Below, one piece after another: positions 55,501 through 64,000 of a stretch of DNA of 64,000 nucleotides. The notes under the pieces are model-generated. The model made no database searches, was not told the origin of the DNA, and worked only from the letters and a program-made list of their open reading frames with translations. Origin of the DNA: AP-15 sp963785565 (GTDB taxonomy: Bacteria; Pseudomonadota; Alphaproteobacteria; ATCC43930; CGMCC-115725); NCBI GenBank assembly GCA_963785565.1, contig CAWAVV010000035.1, forward strand, positions 8,001 to 72,000, in the 5' to 3' direction. Position 1 is the first letter of the stretch; every line of letters begins with the position of its first letter. The position numbers were made by a program, and so were the translations under genes.

Positions 55501-56696
55501 TAGATGTCGATCAACGCGTCCTCGCGCGTCGCATTCTTGTCGATCGCCAGGGTGTTTCGAATGTAAGGGCCAACCGTCACGTGATCGATGTCGAGCACCG
55601 GCAATTCACCGATTCCCGCTTCGACCAGCTGGGCGAGTGCGACGGCGGTGATCTCGTCACCGGCTTCGAAATAAACCTCGCCGGTCTCCTCGTTGATCAG
55701 ATCCGAGGCGAAATAGCGGGCGATCAGTTCCTCGTCGCGGACAAGGATGTCAGTCAGGCCCGCCTCGCGCAGCCGGCGGGCGACGCGCGGCGTCACCCGC
55801 TCACCCGCCGGCAGCACCACCTCTCCGGTACGCGCGTCGCGCAGATCGTTGATCAGCTTGCCTTTGAAATGATCGGGGTCGAACGGCGCCATCCAGCCCT
55901 GTGGGCCATGGCCGAACAGGATCGCCCGGTAGAACCACGAGAGGATTTCCTCCTTCGGCATCCCCACCGCCTCGCCGGGCTGCAGCGGCTTGTTCTCGCC
56001 TTTGCGCTCCGCACGCAGCTTCTCGGTCGCGGCATCATCGAGCGCCATCAGCAATGTCGTCGCCGGCAATTTGCGGCGCCGATCGATGCGAACGTAAACG
56101 TGGTCCTTGGCGTCGAATTCGAAGTCGAGCCAAGAGCCGCGGTAGGGGATCACCCGGGCAGCGAACAGATATTTCCCGGAGGAATGGGTCTTGCCCTTAT
56201 CGTGATCGAAGAACACGCCCGGGCTGCGGTGCATCTGCGAAACGATGACCCGTTCAGTGCCGTTGATGATGAAGGTGCCGTTCTTCGTCATCAACGGCAT
56301 GTCGCCCATATAGACGTCCTGCTCCTTGATGTCGCGGATCGAGCGCGAGCCGGTATCCTCGTCGATGTCCCAGACCACGAGGCGCAAGGTAACCTTGAGG
56401 GGAGCGGCAAAGGTAATCCCGCGCTGCTGGCATTCGCCGACATCGTATTTCGGCGCTTCAAGCTCGTAGCGGACGAATTCCAGCTGGGCGCGCTCTGAGA
56501 AATCTCGTATCGGGAAGACTGATTTGAGCACTTCCTGCAAACCGGCGTTAGCGCGCTCTTCGGGCGCTTCATCCATCTGCAGGAAGTGGTCGTACGAGCT
56601 CTTTTGGACCTCGATCAAATTCGGCATCGGCGCCACCTCGGGCACGCGTCCGAAGCTCTTGCGGATACGCCTCTTGCCGGTAAGGGATATAGCCAT
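52533..56696 (-). CDS. rpoB: RNA polymerase beta subunit
   Basis: A 1387-aa protein from the ATG at 56696 ([17 protein letters not shown]), the usual alphaproteobacterial start; the frame is open 23 codons further. The rifampicin pocket reads [20 protein letters not shown] then [11 protein letters not shown], i.e. the sensitive-type residues at the common resistance positions. The C-terminal [11 protein letters not shown]-like clamp segment and [20 protein letters not shown] are present. Confidence 0.98.
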   Translation of the reverse strand: [1387 protein letters not shown]

Positions 56697-56988
56697 GCAC
56701 GCTCCTCGCTGTGGGTCGCCGCTGCCTGACCCGATCTCGATGTCTCGGCCGGCCATCGGTCTCATGCCGGCGGCATAGCGACGACGCTGTGCCGATCGGT
56801 CGAGCCGACCGCCAACCCGATTACTTTCTGCGGCCGTTTGGCCGGCCCGCGCTCACGCTTTATCCTGTCAGACGCCAAAACCCGGCGTGCGCGACCAATC
56901 GCGCCCCGGTTTCCAGGGTTCGGTGTCGGGCGCGGCGGCTGCGAATGATCGGACGCCGGCCCCCGGTGGGAATAAGCTCGTAGCAGGC
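56697..56988 (-). promoter_or_regulatory. rplL-rpoB intercistronic region with hairpins
   Basis: A 292-base untranslated spacer. On the minus strand it contains GCGCGA-TTGG-TCGCGC (56889-56904), a perfect 6-bp stem with a 4-base loop. A second imperfect stem (GCGGGCCG with CGGCCGC) lies nearer rpoB. In E. coli the same gap holds a partial attenuator and an RNase III site that set the rplL:rpoB ratio; a similar role here is inferred from position only. Confidence 0.4.
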
Positions 56989-57360
56989 CTACTTTATTTC
57001 GACAGTCGCACCCGCATCTTCAAGCTGCTTTTTTATTTTCGCCGCTTCCTCCTTGTTGACGCCTTCCTTGACCGGCTTCGGCGCCGCCTCGACCAGATCC
57101 TTGGCTTCTTTCAGCCCAAGACTGGTGATAGCACGGACTTCCTTGATGACGTTAATCTTTTTCTCGCCGATCGCAGCGAGGATCACATCAAACTCGGTCT
57201 GCTCGACCGCCGCCTCGGCCACCGGGGCCGCCGCCGCCGCCACGGCGACCGGCGCCGCCGCGGAGACACCCCATTTCTCCTCCAGCATTTTCGACAGCTG
57301 GGCCGCCTCGATCACGCTCAAGGCCGACAGATCGTCGACCAACCTCGCCAAATCCGGCAT
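56989..57360 (-). CDS. rplL: 50S ribosomal protein L7/L12
   Basis: A 123-aa protein. N-terminal dimerisation helix pair (LVDDLSALSVIEAAQLSKML), an Ala-rich hinge, and the C-terminal factor-binding domain (NVIKEVRAITSLGLKEAKDL; LEDAGATVEIK). Stalk protein that recruits elongation factors. Confidence 0.97.
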   Translation of the reverse strand: MPDLARLVDDLSALSVIEAAQLSKMLEEKWGVSAAAPVAVAAAAAPVAEAAVEQTEFDVILAAIGEKKINVIKEVRAITSLGLKEAKDLVEAAPKPVKEGVNKEEAAKIKKQLEDAGATVEIK

Positions 57361-57417
57361 CTTCCACTCCCGATTTTCAAAGATGAACCCTGACTATGAC
57401 AAATAAACCGCGGCCGG

Positions 57418-57939
57418 CTATCCGGCCTCGCCCTGGCTCTCGGCGTGCGCGGCGAGAACCCGGGCGAGTTGCCCGGCGGGCGCCTGCAACACCCGGGCGA
57501 GCCGTGTCGCCGGCGCTAACAACAGGCCGATCAGCTTGCCGCGCAATTCGTCGAGCCCGGGCAGCAGGGCCAACTCCTTGACCCCGGCGGCATCGATGAC
57601 CTGGCCGGCGAGCCCGCCGCCGATGATCGTCAGCTTGTCGTTGCGGTTGGCGTACTCGACCGCCACCTTTGCCGCGGCGACCGGATCGCGTGAGAAGGCA
57701 ATCGCGGTCGGGCCGGTGAACAGCGGCGACAACGAGGCGAAAGGGGTTCCGTCGAGCGCGCGCCGCGCCAGCCGGTTCTTGGTCACCCGGAAGCGCGCCC
57801 CGGCGCTGCCCATCTGACGGCGCAACTGGGTCGCCTCGGCGACGGTAAGCCCGGACTGGTGCGTCACCACGACACAGACGGTGTCGGCCAGATCCTGCTG
57901 CAGGGTCTCGACCAGCTTTTGCTTTTGTACTCGGTCCAC
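57418..57939 (-). CDS. rplJ: 50S ribosomal protein L10
   Basis: A 173-aa protein starting MDRVQKQKLVETLQQDLADT, with VTHQSGLTVAEATQLRRQMG, FRVTKNRLARRALDGTPF and a C-terminal helix that binds L7/L12 dimers. In many bacteria L10 represses its own mRNA through the leader (here 57940-58033); I could not confirm the binding fold. Confidence 0.95.
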   Translation of the reverse strand: MDRVQKQKLVETLQQDLADTVCVVVTHQSGLTVAEATQLRRQMGSAGARFRVTKNRLARRALDGTPFASLSPLFTGPTAIAFSRDPVAAAKVAVEYANRNDKLTIIGGGLAGQVIDAAGVKELALLPGLDELRGKLIGLLLAPATRLARVLQAPAGQLARVLAAHAESQGEAG

Positions 57940-58033
57940 TCGCCTCTCCGACCCCGATCTACAGCCCCCTTCCGAAGAGAGCTCATTGCGCTTGCGTTAC
58001 CGCCGCCGCGGCTGCAGCAGACGCCCAAGACGG

Positions 58034-58741
58034 CTAAGCCCTGGCCTCCTCGGCCAAATCCGACAATTCGACTTTGACGCCCGGTCCCATCGTCGAGCTC
58101 AAACTGACCTTCTTGATGTAGGTGCCTCTGACGCCGCTCGGCTTGTTCCGGGTGATCGCGCCGACAAAGGCGCGGACATTATCCGCAAGCGCGTCGTCGG
58201 TAAAGCTCGCTTTGCCGACCCCGGCATGTACCAGCCCGGCCTTTTCGGCGCGGAACTCGACCTGCCCGCCCTTGGCCGCGCGCACCGCCTCGCCGACATT
58301 CTGCGTGACTGTGCCGAGGCGCGGGTTCGGCATCAGACCGCGCGGACCGAGGATCTTGCCGAGCCGACCGACAAGCGCCATCAAGTCGGGGGTGGCGATC
58401 GCGCGGTCGAAATCGATGTTCCCGGCCTGAACCTTCTCGGCCAGATCTTCGGCCCCGACGACGTCGGCCCCGGCGGCCTCGGCTTCCTTGGCGCGGTCGC
58501 CGCGCGCAAAAACCGCGACCCGCACCGTCTTACCGGTGCCGTGCGGCAGCATCACCGTCCCGCGCAGGTTCTGGTCCTGTTTGCGCGGATCGAGGTTGAG
58601 GTTCATCGCGATCTCGACCGTCTCGTCGAATTTGGCCGAGGCGCGCGATTTGATCAGCTGCACGGCCTCGCCGAGGCGATGCGCCGCGGTCGGATCGATC
58701 CCGTCATACGCCTGTTTGAGCCGCTTGCCCATTTTCGCCAT
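58034..58741 (-). CDS. rplA: 50S ribosomal protein L1
   Basis: A 235-aa protein. Motifs are MAKMGKRLKQAYDGIDPTAA, NLDPRKQDQNLRGTVMLPHG, DLMALVGRLGKILGPRGLMP and NPRLGTVTQNVGEAVRAAKG. It binds the L1 stalk of 23S rRNA and can autoregulate the L11 operon. Six bases after rplK. Confidence 0.97.
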   Translation of the reverse strand: MAKMGKRLKQAYDGIDPTAAHRLGEAVQLIKSRASAKFDETVEIAMNLNLDPRKQDQNLRGTVMLPHGTGKTVRVAVFARGDRAKEAEAAGADVVGAEDLAEKVQAGNIDFDRAIATPDLMALVGRLGKILGPRGLMPNPRLGTVTQNVGEAVRAAKGGQVEFRAEKAGLVHAGVGKASFTDDALADNVRAFVGAITRNKPSGVRGTYIKKVSLSSTMGPGVKVELSDLAEEARA

Positions 58742-58747
58742 TTTTCG

Positions 58748-59179
58748 TCACTCCACCACGTCGAGGCCCATCGAACGCGCCGAACCGATCAGCATGCGGC
58801 AGGCGCCCTCGATATCGTTGGCATTGAGGTCCGGCATCTTCTTTTCCGCGATCTCGCGGATCTGCGCCATGGTCACCTGACCCACCGTGCTGCCCTTGCC
58901 GGTGGTCTGCGAACCCTTCTCGATCCCCGCCGCCTTCTTCAGGAAATAGGTGTTGGGCGGGCTCTTGGTCACGAAGGTGAAAGAGCGGTCGGCAAAAGCG
59001 GTGATCACGACCGGGATCGGCATGCCGGGTTCGAGGTTTTGGGTGGCGGCGTTGAACGCCTTGCAGAACTCCATGATGTTCAGCCCGCGTTGACCGAGCG
59101 CCGGGCCGATCGGCGGCGACGGGTTTGCCTTGCCGGCGGGAACTTGCAATTTGATGATGCCGACAATTTTTTTAGCCAT
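58748..59179 (-). CDS. rplK: 50S ribosomal protein L11
   Basis: A 143-aa protein starting MAKKIVGIIKLQVPAGKANP, with SPPIGPALGQRGLNIMEFCK and KAAGIEKGSQTTGKGSTVG. Part of the GTPase-associated centre; needed for RelA activation. Confidence 0.97.
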   Translation of the reverse strand: MAKKIVGIIKLQVPAGKANPSPPIGPALGQRGLNIMEFCKAFNAATQNLEPGMPIPVVITAFADRSFTFVTKSPPNTYFLKKAAGIEKGSQTTGKGSTVGQVTMAQIREIAEKKMPDLNANDIEGACRMLIGSARSMGLDVVE

Positions 59180-59194
59180 ACTCGCTCCTCACCA

Positions 59195-59268
59195 CCCCGG
59201 CGCAGGCCGGGGCCCATTCCTGTCGCCGCTCCGCCACCTGTGCCATGGACCCCGGCTTCCGCCGGGGT
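59195..59268. repeat. Pair of palindromic units between nusG and rplK
   Basis: CCCCGGC-GCAG-GCCGGGG (59195-59212; 7-bp stem) and ACCCCGGC-TTCC-GCCGGGGT (59249-59268; 8-bp stem) lie in the 110-base gap and share the CCCCGG stem core. They look like short intergenic palindromic elements of the kind scattered through alphaproteobacterial genomes. As RNA they would form two hairpins in the nusG-rplK transcript. Confidence 0.6.
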
Positions 59269-59289
59269 GCTCGCACGGCGGCGCCGCGC

Positions 59290-59820
59290 TCACACCTTTT
59301 CGACCTGCGAATATTCCAGCTCGACCGGGGTTGCACGGCCAAAGATCGATACCGCGACCTTGAGCCGCGCCCGTTCCTCGTCGACCTCCTCGACGAGACC
59401 GTTGAACGAGGTGAAGGGGCCGTCGCTGACCCGGACCTGCTCGCCAATCTCGAAGGTAATCGACGGTTTCGGCCGTTCGATCCCCTCTTGGACCTGGTGC
59501 ATGATGCGCGCCGCCTCGTTGTCGCTGATCGGCGACGGCCGCCCGCGGCCACCAAGAAATCCGGTGACCTTGGCGGTGTTCTTGACCAGATGCCAAGTCT
59601 CGTCGCTCAAATCCATCCTGATCAGCACATAGCCCGGGAAAAACTTGCGCTCGGAGCTGACTTTGGCGCCGCGCTTGACTTCGATGACCTCCTCGGTCGG
59701 CACCAGAATCTCGTCGAACCTGTCCGACAGTCCCTTCTGCTCGGCCTGCTCGCGGATCGAGGACGCGACTTTCTTCTCGAAGCCGGAATAGACGTGGATC
59801 ACATACCAGCGGCTCGTCAT
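59290..59820 (-). CDS. nusG: Transcription termination/antitermination protein NusG
   Basis: A 176-aa protein. The NGN domain starts MTSRWYVIHVYSGFEKKVAS and includes FPGYVLIRMDL and GFLGGRGRPSPIS. The C-terminal KOW domain is RVSDGPFTSFNGLVEEVDEE. It binds the beta' clamp and couples RNA polymerase to Rho or S10. It follows secE by 18 bases. Confidence 0.97.
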   Translation of the reverse strand: MTSRWYVIHVYSGFEKKVASSIREQAEQKGLSDRFDEILVPTEEVIEVKRGAKVSSERKFFPGYVLIRMDLSDETWHLVKNTAKVTGFLGGRGRPSPISDNEAARIMHQVQEGIERPKPSITFEIGEQVRVSDGPFTSFNGLVEEVDEERARLKVAVSIFGRATPVELEYSQVEKV

Positions 59821-59838
59821 TGCCCGGCGTCCTGGCGC

Positions 59839-60036
59839 TTAATGTCCAAGGCCGAAGACAAGCCGCACCCCGGCCGAAAAGATCTGATCGACGACGAAGA
59901 AAAAGCCGGCTGCAATAAACACCATTACAAATACCATTGCCGTGGTGACCATCGTCTCCTTGCGGGTCGGCCAGGTAACGCGGGAGACTTCCTGGCGGAC
60001 CTCTTCGATGAACTTGACTGGGCTCGTCTTCGCCAT
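59839..60036 (-). CDS. secE: Preprotein translocase subunit SecE
   Basis: A 65-aa short-form SecE with a cytoplasmic amphipathic helix (FIEEVRQEVSRVTWPTRKET) and a single membrane helix (VFVMVFIAAGFFFVVDQIF). It clamps SecY. The short form is usual outside enterobacteria. It lies between tRNA-Trp and nusG. Confidence 0.95.
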   Translation of the reverse strand: MAKTSPVKFIEEVRQEVSRVTWPTRKETMVTTAMVFVMVFIAAGFFFVVDQIFSAGVRLVFGLGH

Positions 60037-60119
60037 AACCTAACCGCACTCGAACGAAAGGGGCGCCACTACCCATATGGCACTGCACCCGGCCGGGTTC
60101 CAGCGACCCGGCCGCCGGC

Positions 60120-60195
60120 TGGCAGGAGTGGAGGGGCTCGAACCCCCAACCCCCGGTTTTGGAGACCGGTGCTCTACCAGTTGAGCTACACTCCT
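60120..60195 (-). tRNA. tRNA-Trp (anticodon CCA)
   Basis: 76 nt including encoded CCA. Acceptor AGGAGTG pairs with CACTCCT, discriminator G. The anticodon stem-loop CCGGT-CTCCAAA-ACCGG gives CCA, and the T arm contains GTTCGAG. Located between tuf and secE as in most proteobacteria. Confidence 0.97.
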
Positions 60196-60218
60196 AATCC
60201 GGTGCGACCCGATCCGGT

Positions 60219-61412
<1,194 letters not shown>

Positions 61413-61459
61413 CTTCCGGCTTTCCGTCAGAAATGGAGCCTCGACACCTGCGCGCGGGC

Positions 61460-61533
61460 TGGAGCGGGTGATGGGAATCGAACCCACGTAGCCAGCTTGG
61501 AAGGCTGGTGCTCTACCATTGAGCTACACCCGC
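61460..61533 (-). tRNA. tRNA-Gly (anticodon TCC)
   Basis: 74 nt including encoded CCA. Acceptor GCGGGTG pairs with CACCCGC, discriminator T/U. The anticodon stem-loop CCAGC-CTTCCAA-GCTGG gives TCC. It lies 49 bases upstream of tuf. Confidence 0.97.
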
Positions 61534-61630
61534 GCCCCGCCGCACCCGCCGGTTCGATCCTTGCCGCTGTCCGCTTCTTCGCCCGATCCGCCTCGGCCAC
61601 CTCTCGCCTGCCGGCGCAGAGCTGGCGCGT

Positions 61631-61716
61631 TGGTGGAGGGGGTAGGATTCGAACCTACGTAGACGTACGTCAACAGATTTACAGTCTGCCGCCTTTAACC
61701 ACTCGGCCACCCCTCC
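61631..61716 (-). tRNA. tRNA-Tyr (anticodon GTA)
   Basis: 86 nt including encoded CCA, with a long variable arm. Acceptor GGAGGGG pairs with CCCCTCC, discriminator A. The anticodon loop CTGTAAA gives GTA. First gene after the promoter at 61753-61781. Confidence 0.97.
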
Positions 61717-61752
61717 AGGATCGCGTGCCGCCTGGCGCAGCGGAAACGGCGG

Positions 61753-61781
61753 CTCATAGGGCTTCGCCCTGATCTTGTCAA
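61753..61781 (-). promoter_or_regulatory. Sigma70-like promoter of tRNA-Tyr-tRNA-Gly-tuf operon
   Basis: On the minus strand, a consensus -35 TTGACA (61776-61781) and -10 TATGAG (61753-61758) are 17 bases apart. The transcript would start about 30 bases before the mature tRNA-Tyr. Confidence 0.72.
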
Positions 61782-61873
61782 TCCGACTCCGTCGATCGAC
61801 GCCCTGTCGGCGCGGCCCGTGCTCGTGTTAGAGGCTGCGGGCGATAGATCGCGCGGCCGTCGGAGTGAAAATC

Positions 61874-62780
61874 ATGAGTTCGAATTCGGCCCTCCCGCCA
61901 GGATCGGGCCGCCTCCCGCCGCCGCAATCCCGCGATCGTCGATCCGGCCGCGGCCCAAAGCAGCCCGTTGCCCGGCCGCCCGCGCCGCGCCGAGCCGCCG
62001 CGCGGCCGCCCGCGCAAGCCGGGGACCGTCGAACGCTGGATCTACGGGCGGCACGCTGTCGCCGCGGCGCTCGCCAATCCGGAACGAAGCTGGCGCCGTC
62101 TGGCTGCTCTCGCCGGGCACGAAGGCGAGGCGCGGGCGCTGGTCGCCGGCGCGCGGGCGGCCCGGCGCGGCGACGGCGAGCCGGTGCGAGTGCTCGACCG
62201 CGCCGCGCTCGCGGCATTGCTGCCCGAGGGCGCCGTCTATCAGGGGCTCGCGCTCGAAGTCGAGCCGCTCGTCGGGCGCGACCTCGATGAGCTGCTGCGG
62301 CAGGCGGCGGCGACATCGGGTAGGGCGGTAATCGTAGCGCTCGACCAGGTCAGCGACCCGCACAACGTCGGCGCGGTGCTGCGTTCGGCCGCCGCGTTCG
62401 GCGCGCTTGCTGTCGTGCTTGCCGAGCATGGCGGGGCGCCGGTGACGGGCGCTTTGGCCAAATCCGCCTCGGGCGCGATCGAGCACGTGCCGCTGGTCAA
62501 AGTGGTCAACCTCGCCCGCGCCCTCGATCGGCTGAAGCAAGGCGGGTTCTGGATCTGCGGTCTCGACGAGACTGCGGCCGAGACCTTCGCGGCGCTCGAT
62601 CTCGGCCAGCGCATCGCGATCGTGCTGGGCGGCGAAGGGGGCGGCATGCGCCGGCTGGTGCGCGAGCATTGCGATTATCTGGCGCGGCTGCCGACCTTGC
62701 CCGCGCAGCCGACGCTCAACGTCTCCAACGCCGCTGCAATCGCGCTCTACGAACTCGCTCGCGAGCGTCCGATCGGCTGA
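61874..62780 (+). CDS. rlmB: 23S rRNA 2'-O-methyltransferase RlmB / TrmH family (frameshift in N-terminus)
   Basis: A SpoU/TrmH-type RNA methyltransferase. The substrate-binding domain has WIYGRHAVAAALANP. The SPOUT domain has LDQVSDPHNVGAVLRSAAAF, AKSASGAIEHVPLVKVVN, LGGEGGGMRRLVRE and the knot sequence LNVSNAAAIALYELA. The conserved part is open from a TTG at 61968, but the ATG at 61874 with GGAG eight bases upstream is in another frame. The disordered basic N-terminus therefore probably contains a one-base indel near 61965. It is divergent from tRNA-Tyr, a common alphaproteobacterial arrangement. Confidence 0.87.
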
Positions 62781-62864
62781 CCCGAGGCTGGCATTGCCGC
62801 AGTCACCCGCGGGAGACGAGCGTGAGAGCCATCCGCTGGGGCAGGGCGGGAGGCATTAGCGCCT

Positions 62865-63872
62865 TCACGGGGTCAATTGTTCGGCGAGGGCCTTGATCTC
62901 AAACGGGGTCGCCGCTCGGCCGCCGAGTTCGCCCATGAAAAAATCGAGATACTCCTCAATGCGCCGCAAAAAGGCGCGTAGATCCGCCTCGCTGCGCACA
63001 TAGGGCGTGTTCCCCGGGGCCAGCGACGGGCTGTGGTAGGTAAAGCTGAAGACGCGATGGCCATTGCTCAAAAGCGCGCGCGTCAGTCGGCGCTGTTCGG
63101 CGAACGAGATGCCTTCGGGGGTCAGAGTGATGCGCTCGACTACACCGAGACGGGCAAGGATGCCGGGTACGTGCAAGGCCTTTAACCGCTCGTTCATCGT
63201 GAGCACGTAGGCTGTCCGTCCGGACTGCGCCAATAACCCGGCATAGCCGATCGAGAGCGGGATCTCGAGCAATGCCGGACCGGCGCCGAACCAATAGGGG
63301 CGCGCGCCGCAATGCGAGAAATCAGGCCCAAATTTGCGGCTCAGATCCGTGCCCGGTACGACGCTGACATCGATCTCGTAGCCAAGCTCGTCGAGAATTT
63401 GGGCTGTGGCGGGACCGACGCCATAGCGCCCCGCCTTATAGATGCGCGGCCGTACTCCGAGGTTTTCGCCGATGATCTGGGTCAGCTGCGTTAGTTTCTC
63501 GCGCTCGAGCTCATATGGCAGGTTGCCCGGATAAGAGTTCTCGTCCGTCGCCTGCTCGACCAAAGGCGGCGTGTCCCAGGGCTGCAGGTGAGCGCCGATT
63601 TCACAGGCCCCCGAGCGGTGCAGGTCGCGGATGAATTCATATCCCTCGGGCGTGCTGCTCACCGGGTAGTCGAGCACGAAGGTCGGCCGCACGCCGTATC
63701 GGTCGAAGATCGGCTGGGTCTGCGCCTGGCGCCTGACCGAGGTCACACCCATGGCGCGTCGAGGCTGTTCGCGCTCCCAGTCGAATTCGGCTTCGGTGTC
63801 GACGACGACGACGACCATCGGCGGCTGGTCTGCCGGCCAGTCGATCATCCTCCATGTTTTGGGATCGAGCAT
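62865..63872 (-). CDS. Polysaccharide deacetylase-family protein (WalW-like)
   Basis: A 335-aa NodB-like carbohydrate esterase fold. The strand start VVVVVDTEAEFDWE carries the first metal/catalytic Asp, followed by IGAHLQPWDTP (metal-binding His region) and FSFTYHSPSLAPG near the C-terminus. This layout resembles WalW-type deacetylases found in exopolysaccharide loci. No signal peptide is visible, suggesting a cytoplasmic location. The substrate is unknown, and no exopolysaccharide genes are seen before the window ends. Confidence 0.8.
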   Translation of the reverse strand: MLDPKTWRMIDWPADQPPMVVVVVDTEAEFDWEREQPRRAMGVTSVRRQAQTQPIFDRYGVRPTFVLDYPVSSTPEGYEFIRDLHRSGACEIGAHLQPWDTPPLVEQATDENSYPGNLPYELEREKLTQLTQIIGENLGVRPRIYKAGRYGVGPATAQILDELGYEIDVSVVPGTDLSRKFGPDFSHCGARPYWFGAGPALLEIPLSIGYAGLLAQSGRTAYVLTMNERLKALHVPGILARLGVVERITLTPEGISFAEQRRLTRALLSNGHRVFSFTYHSPSLAPGNTPYVRSEADLRAFLRRIEEYLDFFMGELGGRAATPFEIKALAEQLTP

Positions 63873-64000
63873 GCCTCAGCGTGATGGTGGCAAGCGTTTA
63901 CGTTTGCTGCGGCGGCAAGCGGTCCAAGCGCGGCTGCCGTGAGCGGCGGGGGGAGGGCGAAGGCGCTGGACTTGCATCTGTTCGAACCTAATATCTTGCA

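Noticed and set aside
57940..58033. L10-type autoregulatory leader upstream of rplJ
   Set aside because: Position is right, but I could not find the characteristic kink-turn with confidence by eye; a covariance-model search would decide.
63873..64000. Start of a further gene at the right edge
   Set aside because: 128 bases with no convincing start, ribosome-binding site or known motif in any frame.

Overview
The window is a stretch of alphaproteobacterial chromosome, probably from the Rhodospirillales or a close relative. That placement is an inference from the gene set (fused indolepyruvate:ferredoxin oxidoreductase, Atp12-type F1 assembly factor, glcDEF, propionyl-CoA carboxylase, type-B L36, LipB), the high GC content and the GC-rich third codon positions. 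No plasmid, phage, transposase or CRISPR array is visible.

Layout. 1-13.9 kb holds metabolic and envelope genes: a 5'-truncated HtrA/DegP protease, an HTH protein with a long disordered linker, a D-lactate/glycolate-type FAD oxidase, the fused indolepyruvate:ferredoxin oxidoreductase, a second HtrA protease, glycerate 2-kinase followed by pyruvate kinase, a family-2 glycosyltransferase and a VTT-domain membrane protein. 13.9-18.7 kb holds glycolate oxidase glcD, glcE and glcF on the minus strand, with a small cation-diffusion-facilitator gene between glcD and glcE. 18.7-19.0 kb holds rpmJ and tRNA-Leu(GAG), each with a good sigma70-like promoter. 19.1-22.8 kb is a run lipB-rarA-rluC-atp12 in which each start overlaps the previous stop (ATGA). 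22.7-29.5 kb holds a methyltransferase with an internal tandem duplication, a carboxymuconolactone-decarboxylase-family protein, the propionyl-CoA carboxylase subunits pccB and pccA separated by an AT-richer spacer, an aldo/keto reductase and an acylphosphatase.

29.6-61.8 kb is an uninterrupted minus-strand translation and transcription super-cluster. In transcription order it reads tRNA-Tyr, tRNA-Gly, tuf, tRNA-Trp, secE, nusG, rplK, rplA, rplJ, rplL, rpoB, rpoC, rpsL, rpsG, fusA, tuf, then the whole S10, spc and alpha operons to rplQ. The two tuf copies look identical. Good promoters lie before tRNA-Tyr, rpsL and rpsM. To the right are rlmB (plus strand, divergent) and a polysaccharide deacetylase.

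How the genes fit together. GlcDEF oxidises glycolate to glyoxylate, and glycerate 2-kinase plus pyruvate kinase could carry the carbon from glycerate to pyruvate. The glyoxylate-to-glycerate enzymes are not in the window. PccAB converts propionyl-CoA to methylmalonyl-CoA.

Caveats. At least ten protein genes are broken by apparent single-base indels. Nearly all lie in the first 27 kb; rlmB is the one case to the right. Several sit in homopolymers, which points to assembly or sequencing error more than to decay. I found no convincing previously undescribed system. The oddest local structures are the duplicated methyltransferase, the AT-richer insert between pccB and pccA, and the transporter gene inside the glycolate oxidase cluster.
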